DNA from: Phycisphaerae bacterium
Lineage (GTDB): Bacteria > Planctomycetota > Phycisphaerae > UBA1845 > Fen-1342
Length of the DNA stretch: 8,665 nt
Direction: 5' to 3'
Assembly (NCBI GenBank): GCA_020058145.1
Contig: JAGVEP010000171.1
Coordinates: 1 to 8,665, forward strand
In this document: in pieces, positions 1 through 5,861 of the stretch
Position numbering within the stretch: the stretch's first letter is position 1
How the letters are laid out: the number at the start of each line of letters is the position of its first letter
Notes under the pieces: model-generated
Seen by the model: only the letters and a program-made list of their open reading frames with translations
Databases searched by the model: none
What the model was told of the DNA's origin: nothing
Made by a program: the position numbers and the translations under genes

Positions 1-103
1 ATGGCGGCACTCGACCAGGCTCGCTCGGCGGGCCCGAACGTTTCCCGAGCCGCGGCGGCGCCGGACGTGGGCGCCCCGCCGCAAACACGGAGTGGTGGCG
101 AAC
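1..103. other. Window edge upstream of first gene; possible 3' end of an upstream gene
   Basis: All three plus-strand frames are open from the window edge to about position 100, so frame alone does not settle what this is. Frame 1 is open from the first base to a TGA at 121-123. It would encode an Ala/Pro/Arg-rich 40-residue tail overlapping the next gene's ATG by 20 nt, as the end of an upstream gene might. It also happens to begin with ATG at position 1. The frame of the following gene is open back to the edge too, but with no start codon other than the GTGs at 92 and 95. No promoter was recognised. Its GC-rich, low-complexity composition makes any coding call weak. Confidence 0.2.
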
Positions 104-1969
104 ATGACCACGAACGGGTCTGAACTCACACGCATCGCCTGGCTGCAGGCGTTTCCCTTTGTACGGCTGTTCCAAACGCTGCGCCTGTCCCTCGGCGTCA
201 GCCGGCTCCTGTTGGCTTTCGTGGCGGTGGTCCTGTGTTACTTCGGCGGCCGCGTGCTGGACACCTTCTGGGGGCAGCACGGCGGCGTGGTCACGCGGCT
301 CCACGATGGCCGCGTGCAACGGGAAATCGAGGCCTACGGCACGAGCACGTTCGCGGAGTACCACGCGTGGCTACGTGAAGCGCAGAAGGAACAGGACCAG
401 CGTGCGTTTCACGTCTTGCGGGATGTTGACCTGGCCTCGACGCCGGACCAGGCCAAGACGTCGCTGGCGGTTCAGACGCTGCGGGAACTCGTGCTCGACG
501 CAAAGCACCAGCAGGAGCTGACCGATCTCCGCAAGATCGTTGACCGCCGCCTCGAAGTGGGGCTGAAGGCCGTCGCGGGCGATGGCGACCTGTCGGCGAG
601 CGACCGCACCGAGAAACGCCGCAACCTGATCAACGCGGCGGACGCCGTGAATCACGTGCTGTCGGCGGCGCGCGGCCCGGGCGGGGCCGACGCCGGGAGC
701 ACGCAGCGGGTGATTGAATTGCTGCTGGCGGCGGATCCGAACGGTGAGCCACGGCAGCGCAGCGAGGATCAAGGGAAGTTGGTCCGCGCCGCGGCCCGCA
801 TGGCGCAGTTCCGCCAGTACGAGCGCTGTCAGCCGCGCGGCACGTTCATTTCGCTGCTCATGTACGAAACGCGCTGCTTTGCCGGGGCGATTCAGGGCGT
901 GTGCGCGGGCCGCTGGGGGTTTGGGGCGGGCGCCTTTGACCACCCGCCGGCCATGTGCGGGAGCATCGAATCGGCCGCGCGCGGGTTCTGTTGGCTGCTC
1001 AACCAGCGGCCGTGGTACGCCGTCCTGTTCGGCCTGTATTGCCTCGTCGTATTCGCGTACTTCGGCGGCGCCATCTGCCGCAGCGCGGCCGTGCAGGCGG
1101 CGCGCGACGAGAGCATCGCGATAGGTGCGTCACTGCAGTTCGTCCGGCAGCGTTTCAGCGGTTTTCTGATGGCACCGCTGCTGCCCATCGCCGTGTTCGT
1201 CGGCATCGGGTCACTGCTCTTCGTCGGCGGGCTGTTGGGGGCGATCGGCTATATCGGCGAGCTGGCCACGGGGCTGTTCTACCCCCTGGCGCTGCTCGGC
1301 GGGCTCGCGCTGTCGGTCATCGCCGTTGTCACCGTGCTGAGCTTTCACCTGATGTGGCCGACGATCGCCGTCGAGGGCTCCGACGGCTTCGATGCGTTGT
1401 CGCGGGCGTGCAGCTACGTCACCAGCCGCATCTGGCACGTTGGGTTTTACTCGTTCGTGCTGCTGCTCTACGGCGGCATCGCGTTTGTGATCGGCCGCGT
1501 GGTTTTCGCCGTGCTGCTGAAGTTCGCACACAAATTCACCGGCCTGGGTATGAACCTCGCCATCAGCGCCGAGTCCGCAGGCACCGGGAAGCTGAATGCG
1601 ATGTGGATGATGCCGGCGTGGGCCGACCTGTCGCTGCTGCCGTCCACCGGTGACACGCCGTTCTGGGGCACGTTTTTCAATGCACCCCTGGACGGTTGGG
1701 AAGGCGTCGGAGCCGGCTTGCTGACGCTGTGGGTCTATCTGCTGATTACGGTGCTGGGCGCGTTCGTGGTGAGCTACTACTTCTGCGGCAGCACGCAAAT
1801 GTACTTCCTTCTGCGGCGGGAAGTGGATGCGACGGACTTCGACGACGTGTACTACGAGGCGCCGGCGGAGCCCGCCCCCGCGGCGGCCGTGTCGCTCGAG
1901 GCCCCTGCGGCCCCGACCGCGGCGCCGTCTGGCGAAGCTCCGGCTGCAGGCGAGAGTCCGACGGCGTGA
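104..1969 (+). CDS. Large multi-pass membrane protein of unknown function
   Basis: I do not recognise a named family. From the ATG at 104 the product is 621 residues. GGAG at 89-92 lies 11 nt and GGTGG at 94-98 lies 5 nt before that ATG; a GTG at 92 would add four residues. One hydrophobic segment lies near residues 33-47. It is followed by a long charged, helix-rich soluble part (about 55-290) with several Cys between 240 and 300. A cluster of hydrophobic segments then follows at about 304-325, 352-385, 390-418, 447-472 and 534-562. The short stretch around residues 424-445 (EGSDGFDALSRACSYV, then W-H) resembles an amphipathic motif I associate with planctomycetal multi-pass proteins; that is from memory. 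The last 35 residues are Pro/Ala-rich and probably disordered. It is likely in the inner membrane. The phosphatidyltransferase gene starts 12 nt downstream, so a link to envelope lipid metabolism is possible but only inferred. Confidence 0.85.
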   Translation: MTTNGSELTRIAWLQAFPFVRLFQTLRLSLGVSRLLLAFVAVVLCYFGGRVLDTFWGQHGGVVTRLHDGRVQREIEAYGTSTFAEYHAWLREAQKEQDQRAFHVLRDVDLASTPDQAKTSLAVQTLRELVLDAKHQQELTDLRKIVDRRLEVGLKAVAGDGDLSASDRTEKRRNLINAADAVNHVLSAARGPGGADAGSTQRVIELLLAADPNGEPRQRSEDQGKLVRAAARMAQFRQYERCQPRGTFISLLMYETRCFAGAIQGVCAGRWGFGAGAFDHPPAMCGSIESAARGFCWLLNQRPWYAVLFGLYCLVVFAYFGGAICRSAAVQAARDESIAIGASLQFVRQRFSGFLMAPLLPIAVFVGIGSLLFVGGLLGAIGYIGELATGLFYPLALLGGLALSVIAVVTVLSFHLMWPTIAVEGSDGFDALSRACSYVTSRIWHVGFYSFVLLLYGGIAFVIGRVVFAVLLKFAHKFTGLGMNLAISAESAGTGKLNAMWMMPAWADLSLLPSTGDTPFWGTFFNAPLDGWEGVGAGLLTLWVYLLITVLGAFVVSYYFCGSTQMYFLLRREVDATDFDDVYYEAPAEPAPAAAVSLEAPAAPTAAPSGEAPAAGESPTA

Positions 1970-1981
1970 CTGTTCTTACAC

Positions 1982-2869
1982 ATGGATGACAAGAGCTTTC
2001 GGGCCCTACGCGAATCCGGCGCGCCGGTCGGTGCCAGCCGGTCGATTGGCGCGGCCATCGCGAGCGCACGCGACCAGGTCGCCCGCGTTCTGATTTGGTT
2101 AGGTGCCACGCCCAATCGTGTCACACTGCTCGGCTTCGCGCTCACCTGCGCGGCCGCCTGGTGCCTGGTGTGGGGCGCCTCACATTCGGTCGCCTACTAC
2201 GATCGGGCCGGCCAGACGAGTTGGTGGCCGGCGTTTGCGGCGCTGTTCCTGTTTCTCGCCGGTGCGTGCGACATGCTCGACGGTGCCGTCGCGCGCGTCG
2301 GCGGCCTGGGCTCGCGGGCGGGTGCGGTTTTCGACTCCACGATCGACCGCCTGAGCGACATGGTGATCTACGTCGGATGCCTGCTGCACTTTGCGCTGCT
2401 GCCCAAGGTCAATCTGACGTACCAATTGCTGGCGATCCTCGCGCTGTCGAACGGCGTGTTTATCAGCTACGTCAAGGCGCGGGCCGAGAACCTGATCGAC
2501 GACTGCTCGGTCGGCTACTGGCTGCGCGGCGAACGCGTCGCGGCCGTGTTGATCGGCTGCGCGACCGGCCACGTGCCCGCGGTTCTATGGCAGATGGCCA
2601 TTTCCGGCTCGTTTACCGCCTGGCGGCGGATCGAATACGCGTACCATACCCTGCGGGCCGTCGACGCGGGCCGTCCGCCGCCGCCGCGTGGACCGGTGCC
2701 GGGGTGGCTGGGCAAGCTCCAAGTCTGGCGTTATCCGCGCGGTTCGATTCAGTACGACGTGGTGACCGGGCTGCACATCGCGTTTATCGTCTTTGCGCCA
2801 CTGTTGTTCCCGGCGCTGCGCGGCGGTGCGGGGGCGGTCGATCCTGTGCGGCACTGGCTCGGACTGTAG
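1982..2869 (+). CDS. CDP-alcohol phosphatidyltransferase, inositol-phosphate-synthase-like
   Basis: An integral membrane enzyme of phospholipid synthesis that moves a phosphatidyl group from a CDP-lipid to an alcohol acceptor, releasing CMP. The 295-residue product has the full family signature D-x2-DG-x2-AR-x8-G-x3-D-x3-D: Asp97, Asp100, Gly101, Ala104, Arg105, Gly114, Asp118 and Asp122. These Asp residues bind the divalent metals and act in catalysis in this family. An N-terminal TPNRVT motif (43-48) and the SYVKARAE segment (162-169) recall phosphatidylinositol-phosphate or archaetidylinositol-phosphate synthases more than glycerol-phosphate or serine enzymes; substrate choice is inference. 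Helices lie near 46-66, 82-96, 125-140, 146-163, 186-205 and 258-278. The loop between the last two is unusually long (about 206-257), with a Pro-rich run near 232-240. The start at ATG 1982 has no clear Shine-Dalgarno, which suggests translational coupling to the gene ending 12 nt upstream. Known relatives of this length make glycerol- or inositol-type lipids. Confidence 0.9.
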   Translation: MDDKSFRALRESGAPVGASRSIGAAIASARDQVARVLIWLGATPNRVTLLGFALTCAAAWCLVWGASHSVAYYDRAGQTSWWPAFAALFLFLAGACDMLDGAVARVGGLGSRAGAVFDSTIDRLSDMVIYVGCLLHFALLPKVNLTYQLLAILALSNGVFISYVKARAENLIDDCSVGYWLRGERVAAVLIGCATGHVPAVLWQMAISGSFTAWRRIEYAYHTLRAVDAGRPPPPRGPVPGWLGKLQVWRYPRGSIQYDVVTGLHIAFIVFAPLLFPALRGGAGAVDPVRHWLGL

Positions 2870-2873
2870 CGTG

Positions 2874-4238
2874 TCACCGCCTGCCGCGCTCGCGCAGAAT
2901 CCGTCCGCGTAGCGCCAGGCCCAGGAAAACGCACGCGGCATAGAAGACCAATTGCACCGCCGCACGCACGAGGACGGTGTACGCCGCCCCGCGCACCAGG
3001 TTTTCGCCGGAGATCAGCAGGATCGCCGCCGCCGCCGTGCTCGCGAGGGTAATGATCTGCACCGGTACCTGCACCCAGAACAGGCGCATCTGGGTCGTGG
3101 CGGTGCCGAAGACGTTGGTCAGCAGCGCGAGGCAATGGGCGCAGACGATGATGCGGAATTCCCCCTCGTAGCCGGCGAAGTCTGCCGTGTACAGCACCCG
3201 CAGAATCGGTCCGCCAAAAAACCACGCCACCGCCAGGACGAGCGCACCCACACCAACAGCCGCCGCGGCGAGCAGCCCGCCCAGCCGGAGAAAAGCCCGC
3301 ACGTCGGTGTGGTAGTACAGCGAGAAGCGGTTGGCGGCGGCCGCGGCGGCCTGAATGATGACCAGATTTCCGGCCAGAGTGATGTAGGCGAGTGACCCGA
3401 AGTAGCCCAGTTGCGCTTTGCCGCCCGGCTGCGCCTCGATCACGATCCGCGGCAGCGTGTCGCACAGATTGATGATGAGCGCGACGACGCCCAGCGGAAA
3501 CGTCTGTATAAAGAGCGCCCCCAGGTCCTTGCGCTTTACGCCCAGGTTCCACAACTGCGGGTTCGCGACGCGCGGACCGTCAAAGAAGATGAGCACCGCG
3601 AGCACGCCGAGCGCGTGCAGCAGGATCGCCAGCGCGGTCCCATCCGCCAGGTGCGTTGGCGCCAGCCGCTCCCCGCGGCACAGCCAGTGAAACAGCGGCA
3701 TGAGCACCGCGAACGGCAAAATCAGCGTGAAAGCGCGCAGCCCCACCGTGCCGGCCAGCAAATCAAGCCGTTCACGGCGTTGATAAGTCCCCCAGCCGAC
3801 CTCCGCTATCGCCCAGATGATCTTGGCCGCAAAAACCCCGCCGAGGATCAGCAGGTAGCTCGCCGGTGAGCCGCGCGCCACCTGCCAGAGCAGAAATGCC
3901 GTCAGCACCACGGCCGCCGGGACCATCATCAGCTCGCACAGCCGCCGATACGTCCCGAAGGAGAATTGGTTCCCGACGTCGGCCACGAAAGCGCCCCGTA
4001 GCTCCAGGCCGCAGAAGAGCACGACCGGCGTGGCGACCGCCAAGGCAAAGAAGTACTGCCCGGCGATCTCCGGCGTAGCGAATTTTGCGAGCAGGACCAG
4101 GACGCCGAGCTGGCAGGCGTGGTAAAAGCCGGTCCCGCCAATTGCGTAGAGGGTATTCAGGAGCAGCGAACGCCGCGCGGGCGGCGCGGCGCCGACCGCA
4201 ACCTCCACGGGGGTAGGCGAGAGGGGAGCGTCAGCCAC
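2874..4238 (-). CDS. MOP-superfamily polysaccharide flippase (Wzx-like)
   Basis: A probable inner-membrane flippase that moves lipid-linked sugar units or a related lipid-linked substrate from the cytoplasmic to the outer leaflet for polysaccharide or glycoconjugate assembly. The 454-residue product has about 12 predicted helices, near residues 28-50, 60-80, 104-120, 127-147, 163-184, 201-219, 241-259, 277-300, 320-342, 361-380, 390-409 and 416-442. This layout and length are typical of polysaccharide biosynthesis/MOP proteins. The N-terminal segment SLLLNTLYAIGGTGFYHA (24-41) is in the position where these proteins begin their first helix. The start is GTG at 4238, supported by GGAG six bases upstream. 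The gene lies 98 nt after the secreted-protein gene on the same strand and converges with the phosphatidyltransferase, leaving 4 nt between stops. No glycosyltransferase or polymerase is in the window, so the substrate is unknown. A MATE-type drug exporter is less likely because no MATE motif is seen. Confidence 0.82.
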   Translation of the reverse strand: MADAPLSPTPVEVAVGAAPPARRSLLLNTLYAIGGTGFYHACQLGVLVLLAKFATPEIAGQYFFALAVATPVVLFCGLELRGAFVADVGNQFSFGTYRRLCELMMVPAAVVLTAFLLWQVARGSPASYLLILGGVFAAKIIWAIAEVGWGTYQRRERLDLLAGTVGLRAFTLILPFAVLMPLFHWLCRGERLAPTHLADGTALAILLHALGVLAVLIFFDGPRVANPQLWNLGVKRKDLGALFIQTFPLGVVALIINLCDTLPRIVIEAQPGGKAQLGYFGSLAYITLAGNLVIIQAAAAAANRFSLYYHTDVRAFLRLGGLLAAAAVGVGALVLAVAWFFGGPILRVLYTADFAGYEGEFRIIVCAHCLALLTNVFGTATTQMRLFWVQVPVQIITLASTAAAAILLISGENLVRGAAYTVLVRAAVQLVFYAACVFLGLALRGRILRERGRR

Positions 4239-4244
4239 GCGCGG

Positions 4245-4248
4245 CTCC
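4245..4248 (-). promoter_or_regulatory. Ribosome binding site deciding the flippase GTG start
   Basis: The minus strand reads GGAG, then six bases, then GTG at 4238. No ATG with comparable spacing is seen at this end of the frame, so GTG is taken as the start. Confidence 0.65.
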
Positions 4249-4286
4249 AGGTGCGGGTGCAGCGTGTGCCATTGTAGCCGCTGGGG

Positions 4287-4305
4287 AAGCTGCCGCTCAC
4301 AGCTT
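4287..4305. repeat. Short inverted repeat in the gap before the flippase gene
   Basis: AAGCTG and CAGCTT form a perfect 6-bp stem around a 7-nt loop between the secreted-protein stop (4337) and the flippase start (4238). There is no T-run on either strand, so it does not look like an intrinsic terminator. It may be an mRNA hairpin between two co-transcribed genes, or chance. Confidence 0.25.
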
Positions 4306-4336
4306 GGAATCGCCGCTCGACCAGCCGCGGTGCCGG

Positions 4337-5182
4337 TTACGGCAGCGCGAAGTCGTCGATCTGGATCGGGAGCTGGCGGTCCTCAATCTGCGGATGGATC
4401 TCGAACACGACCTGGAGCTCGTCGTTGAACGCGCTCGGCTCGAAGAAGAACGCCTGGCACGGCTCGGCGGTGTCTTTCTTGTTGATCCAACTGTCGCGAG
4501 TCGGGACAGGGCGCATCCAACCATCGCAGAAGGCCGCGTTGAACACGTGCTCGCGTTTGGTCTTGTAGTGGAAGATGATGCCGCGCTCCATGGCTGGGGC
4601 GTTTTCAAGCTGGTCGGCCGGCAGTACTTCGATCTCGATCCCCAGGGCGGCAAGACGCGGGTCGACCAGCGTCTGGCCGTAGTAGTGGAAGGGGTTGACG
4701 ACGGTGAACTTCTCCTTGTCCTTGGCCAGGATCACGCGGATCGTCCCGTGCAGCACCTTGAGCGTGCGCGCCCCGCGCGCGGACGGCTTGGTCCGGGCGG
4801 ACATCAGCAGACCCGAGTCGCGCAGCCGATCGGGCGTAATCGTGATGGTGTGCGTCGTCTTGGTGTCGATGTCTTTGTAGGTCGTCTCGTCGATCAGGGC
4901 CTTACCGGTATCGTCGACCACCTCGGTCAGCAAGACGCTGCCGGTCCGGACAATCTCGTCCACGCGCTCGCCTTGTATGCGCAGCCGCATCTGGAGGTCG
5001 GATTCCATGCGTGCGGCCAGAACGGGGTCAGAGCTCCAGAAGCGTATTTCGCGTACACCCATGAGCTCCACACGCAACGGGCCGGTGTTGTAGAGCGGGG
5101 CCGCGGCGGGGGACGTCGTGGGTTCGTCCGGCGGCGCGATGATCTGAGGCACCAAGAGAAGCAGCAGGCTCAAGTATTGCAT
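4337..5182 (-). CDS. Secreted or periplasmic protein of unknown function
   Basis: I do not recognise this family. From the ATG at 5182 it is 281 residues. The N-terminus MQYLSLLLLLVPQIIA is a short hydrophobic signal peptide with few charges, followed by a Pro/Thr/Ala linker (17-30). The rest is soluble. Residues 34-160 alternate charged and hydrophobic positions as in a beta-rich domain, including a Thr-rich strand TKTTHTITITPDRL (107-120). A second part (160-281) has many aromatic residues and two Cys, at 219 and 242, which could pair. No catalytic motif, lipobox or membrane anchor is visible. A start 15 codons upstream is possible, but the 5182 ATG has a strong GGAGG and places the signal peptide at the very N-terminus. 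It lies 163 nt after the response regulator gene and 98 nt before the flippase, all on the same strand. An envelope role is inferred from secretion and neighbours only. Confidence 0.8.
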   Translation of the reverse strand: MQYLSLLLLLVPQIIAPPDEPTTSPAAAPLYNTGPLRVELMGVREIRFWSSDPVLAARMESDLQMRLRIQGERVDEIVRTGSVLLTEVVDDTGKALIDETTYKDIDTKTTHTITITPDRLRDSGLLMSARTKPSARGARTLKVLHGTIRVILAKDKEKFTVVNPFHYYGQTLVDPRLAALGIEIEVLPADQLENAPAMERGIIFHYKTKREHVFNAAFCDGWMRPVPTRDSWINKKDTAEPCQAFFFEPSAFNDELQVVFEIHPQIEDRQLPIQIDDFALP

Positions 5183-5192
5183 AACAGCCCTT

Positions 5193-5197
5193 CCTCC
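5193..5197 (-). promoter_or_regulatory. Ribosome binding site deciding the secreted-protein start
   Basis: The minus strand reads GGAGG ten bases before the ATG at 5182, followed by AAGGG (5192-5188) five bases before it. This favours the ATG at 5182 over the in-frame upstream start at 5227, which would bury the signal peptide 15 residues in. Confidence 0.7.
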
Positions 5198-5286
5198 CAC
5201 GCATACGCCGTGGAACGAGTTCGCCACCCCGCCCGACGGTGCGCAACCGCGTCCGCACCAGTCGCAGCGGGCGATCCTGGAGGGCG

Positions 5287-5316
5287 TATATTCCCCAACG
5301 GCCCGCGGCCCGTCAA
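5287..5316 (-). promoter_or_regulatory. Candidate sigma-70-like promoter for the secreted-protein gene
   Basis: The minus strand carries TTGACG (5316-5311) as a -35-like element and AATATA (5292-5287) as a -10-like element, 18 bases apart. Read as TATACG, the -10 would sit 20 bases away. This is the most AT-rich point of the 163-nt gap, and it would give a leader of roughly 95 nt. The spacer holds a near-palindrome of GGCC units (about 5299-5313). If real, the secreted-protein and flippase genes can be transcribed without the response regulator. Confidence 0.3.
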
Positions 5317-5345
5317 CACGCCCGCGTGGCTCGCGGCGTTTATCG

Positions 5346-5729
5346 TCAGCTCAGCAGTTTCTCGACCAGCTCCAGCAGCCGCTCCATGCGGAACGGCTTG
5401 CTAAGATACTCGTCCACGCCGAGGGCCTGGGCGTACTGGCGGTGGCGGGTGCCCTGGTTCCCGGTAATCATGATGAACTTCGGCCCCTGGCTCTTCGGGA
5501 TTTTCTTGCGGAGTTGCTCGATGACCAAAAAGCCGCTCTTCTGCGGGAGCATGATGTCCAGGATCACGAGGTGGGGGGCTTCGGTCTCGACCATCGTGAC
5601 GGCCGTGTTGCCGTCGCTCGCGGTCTTGATGGTCGCGCCGGTGTCGGCGAGGCCGGTCTTGATCGCCATCAGAATGTCCGGGTCATCGTCGACGACCAAG
5701 ATGGTCTTGCCTGTCAAGTCCTGCGCCAC
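5346..5729 (-). CDS. Single-domain response regulator (CheY-like receiver)
   Basis: A cytoplasmic phospho-receiver that takes a phosphoryl group from a histidine kinase and signals by binding partners rather than DNA. The 127-residue product is one REC domain and nothing else. It has the acidic pair Asp15/Asp16 in ILVVDDDPD, phospho-acceptor Asp58 in LVILDIMLP, the switch Thr89 in MITGN, and the conserved Lys111 in LSKPF. The alpha4-beta5 switch position has Tyr108 (DEYLSKP). The start is GTG at 5729, with AAGGAG six bases upstream. The frame stays open far upstream on the minus strand, opposite the MCE gene, but that extension shows no domain and is treated as non-coding. No kinase or output-domain gene is in the window, so input and target are unknown. 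It is divergent from the MCE gene, with 132 nt between the starts. Confidence 0.93.
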   Translation of the reverse strand: MAQDLTGKTILVVDDDPDILMAIKTGLADTGATIKTASDGNTAVTMVETEAPHLVILDIMLPQKSGFLVIEQLRKKIPKSQGPKFIMITGNQGTRHRQYAQALGVDEYLSKPFRMERLLELVEKLLS

Positions 5730-5735
5730 GGGATT

Positions 5736-5741
5736 CTCCTT
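5736..5741 (-). promoter_or_regulatory. Ribosome binding site deciding the response regulator GTG start
   Basis: A strong AAGGAG lies six bases before GTG at 5729. It fixes the protein at 127 residues and argues against the much longer open frame reaching to 6620. Confidence 0.8.
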
Positions 5742-5752
5742 CTCGAAGCCGC

Positions 5753-5781
5753 AGTGTACTATTGCCGCAGTCCGCGGACAA
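5753..5781 (-). promoter_or_regulatory. Candidate sigma-70-like promoter for the response regulator gene
   Basis: On the minus strand TTGTCC (5781-5776) and TACACT (5758-5753) are separated by exactly 17 bases, each matching four of six consensus positions. Transcription would start near 5746, giving a short leader of about 17 nt that still includes the AAGGAG. The -35 overlaps a 10-bp palindrome. Confidence 0.4.
5770..5779. repeat. 10-bp perfect palindrome in the divergent intergenic region
   Basis: GTCCGCGGAC is self-complementary and overlaps the candidate -35 of the response regulator promoter. A second, 8-bp palindrome, CTGCGCAG, lies at 5790-5797. The position between divergent genes suits an operator, but in GC-rich DNA short palindromes are common, so this is tentative. 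Confidence 0.25.
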
Positions 5782-5850
5782 CACGCGCGCTGCGCAGTGC
5801 GAACCGACCCCGGGCGGCGAGCACCCGGCTCCGGGCAGGTGTGTAAGAAG

Positions 5851-5854
5851 GGAG
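5851..5854 (+). promoter_or_regulatory. Ribosome binding site of the MCE gene
   Basis: AAGGGAG (5848-5854) ends seven bases before ATG 5862. It places the start immediately before the membrane anchor and supports this ATG. Confidence 0.7.
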
Positions 5855-5861
5855 TTGGCTC

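Noticed and set aside
371..943. Minus-strand open frames opposite the first membrane protein
   Set aside because: Arg/Ala-rich composition with no hydrophobic pattern or motifs. The plus-strand frame has coherent membrane helices.
2833..2881. GGCGGT and ACCGCC arms flanking the convergent stop codons as a possible bidirectional terminator
   Set aside because: Only six base pairs with a 37-nt loop and no T-run on either strand; such matches are expected by chance in this composition.
2749..3552. 267-codon minus-strand frame overlapping both the flippase and the phosphatidyltransferase 3' end
   Set aside because: Low-complexity Arg/Gly/His-rich translation that crosses two well-supported genes. 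It is an out-of-frame shadow.
4331..4344. TGCCG-GTTA-CGGCA hairpin across the secreted-protein stop codon as a terminator
   Set aside because: Five-bp stem without a following T-run; too weak to call.
4304..5404. 366-codon plus-strand open frame opposite the secreted-protein gene
   Set aside because: It is a mirror frame of GC-rich coding DNA. It runs through the response regulator 3' end and the intergenic gap, and shows no domain or ribosome binding site. The minus-strand gene has a signal peptide and strong start.
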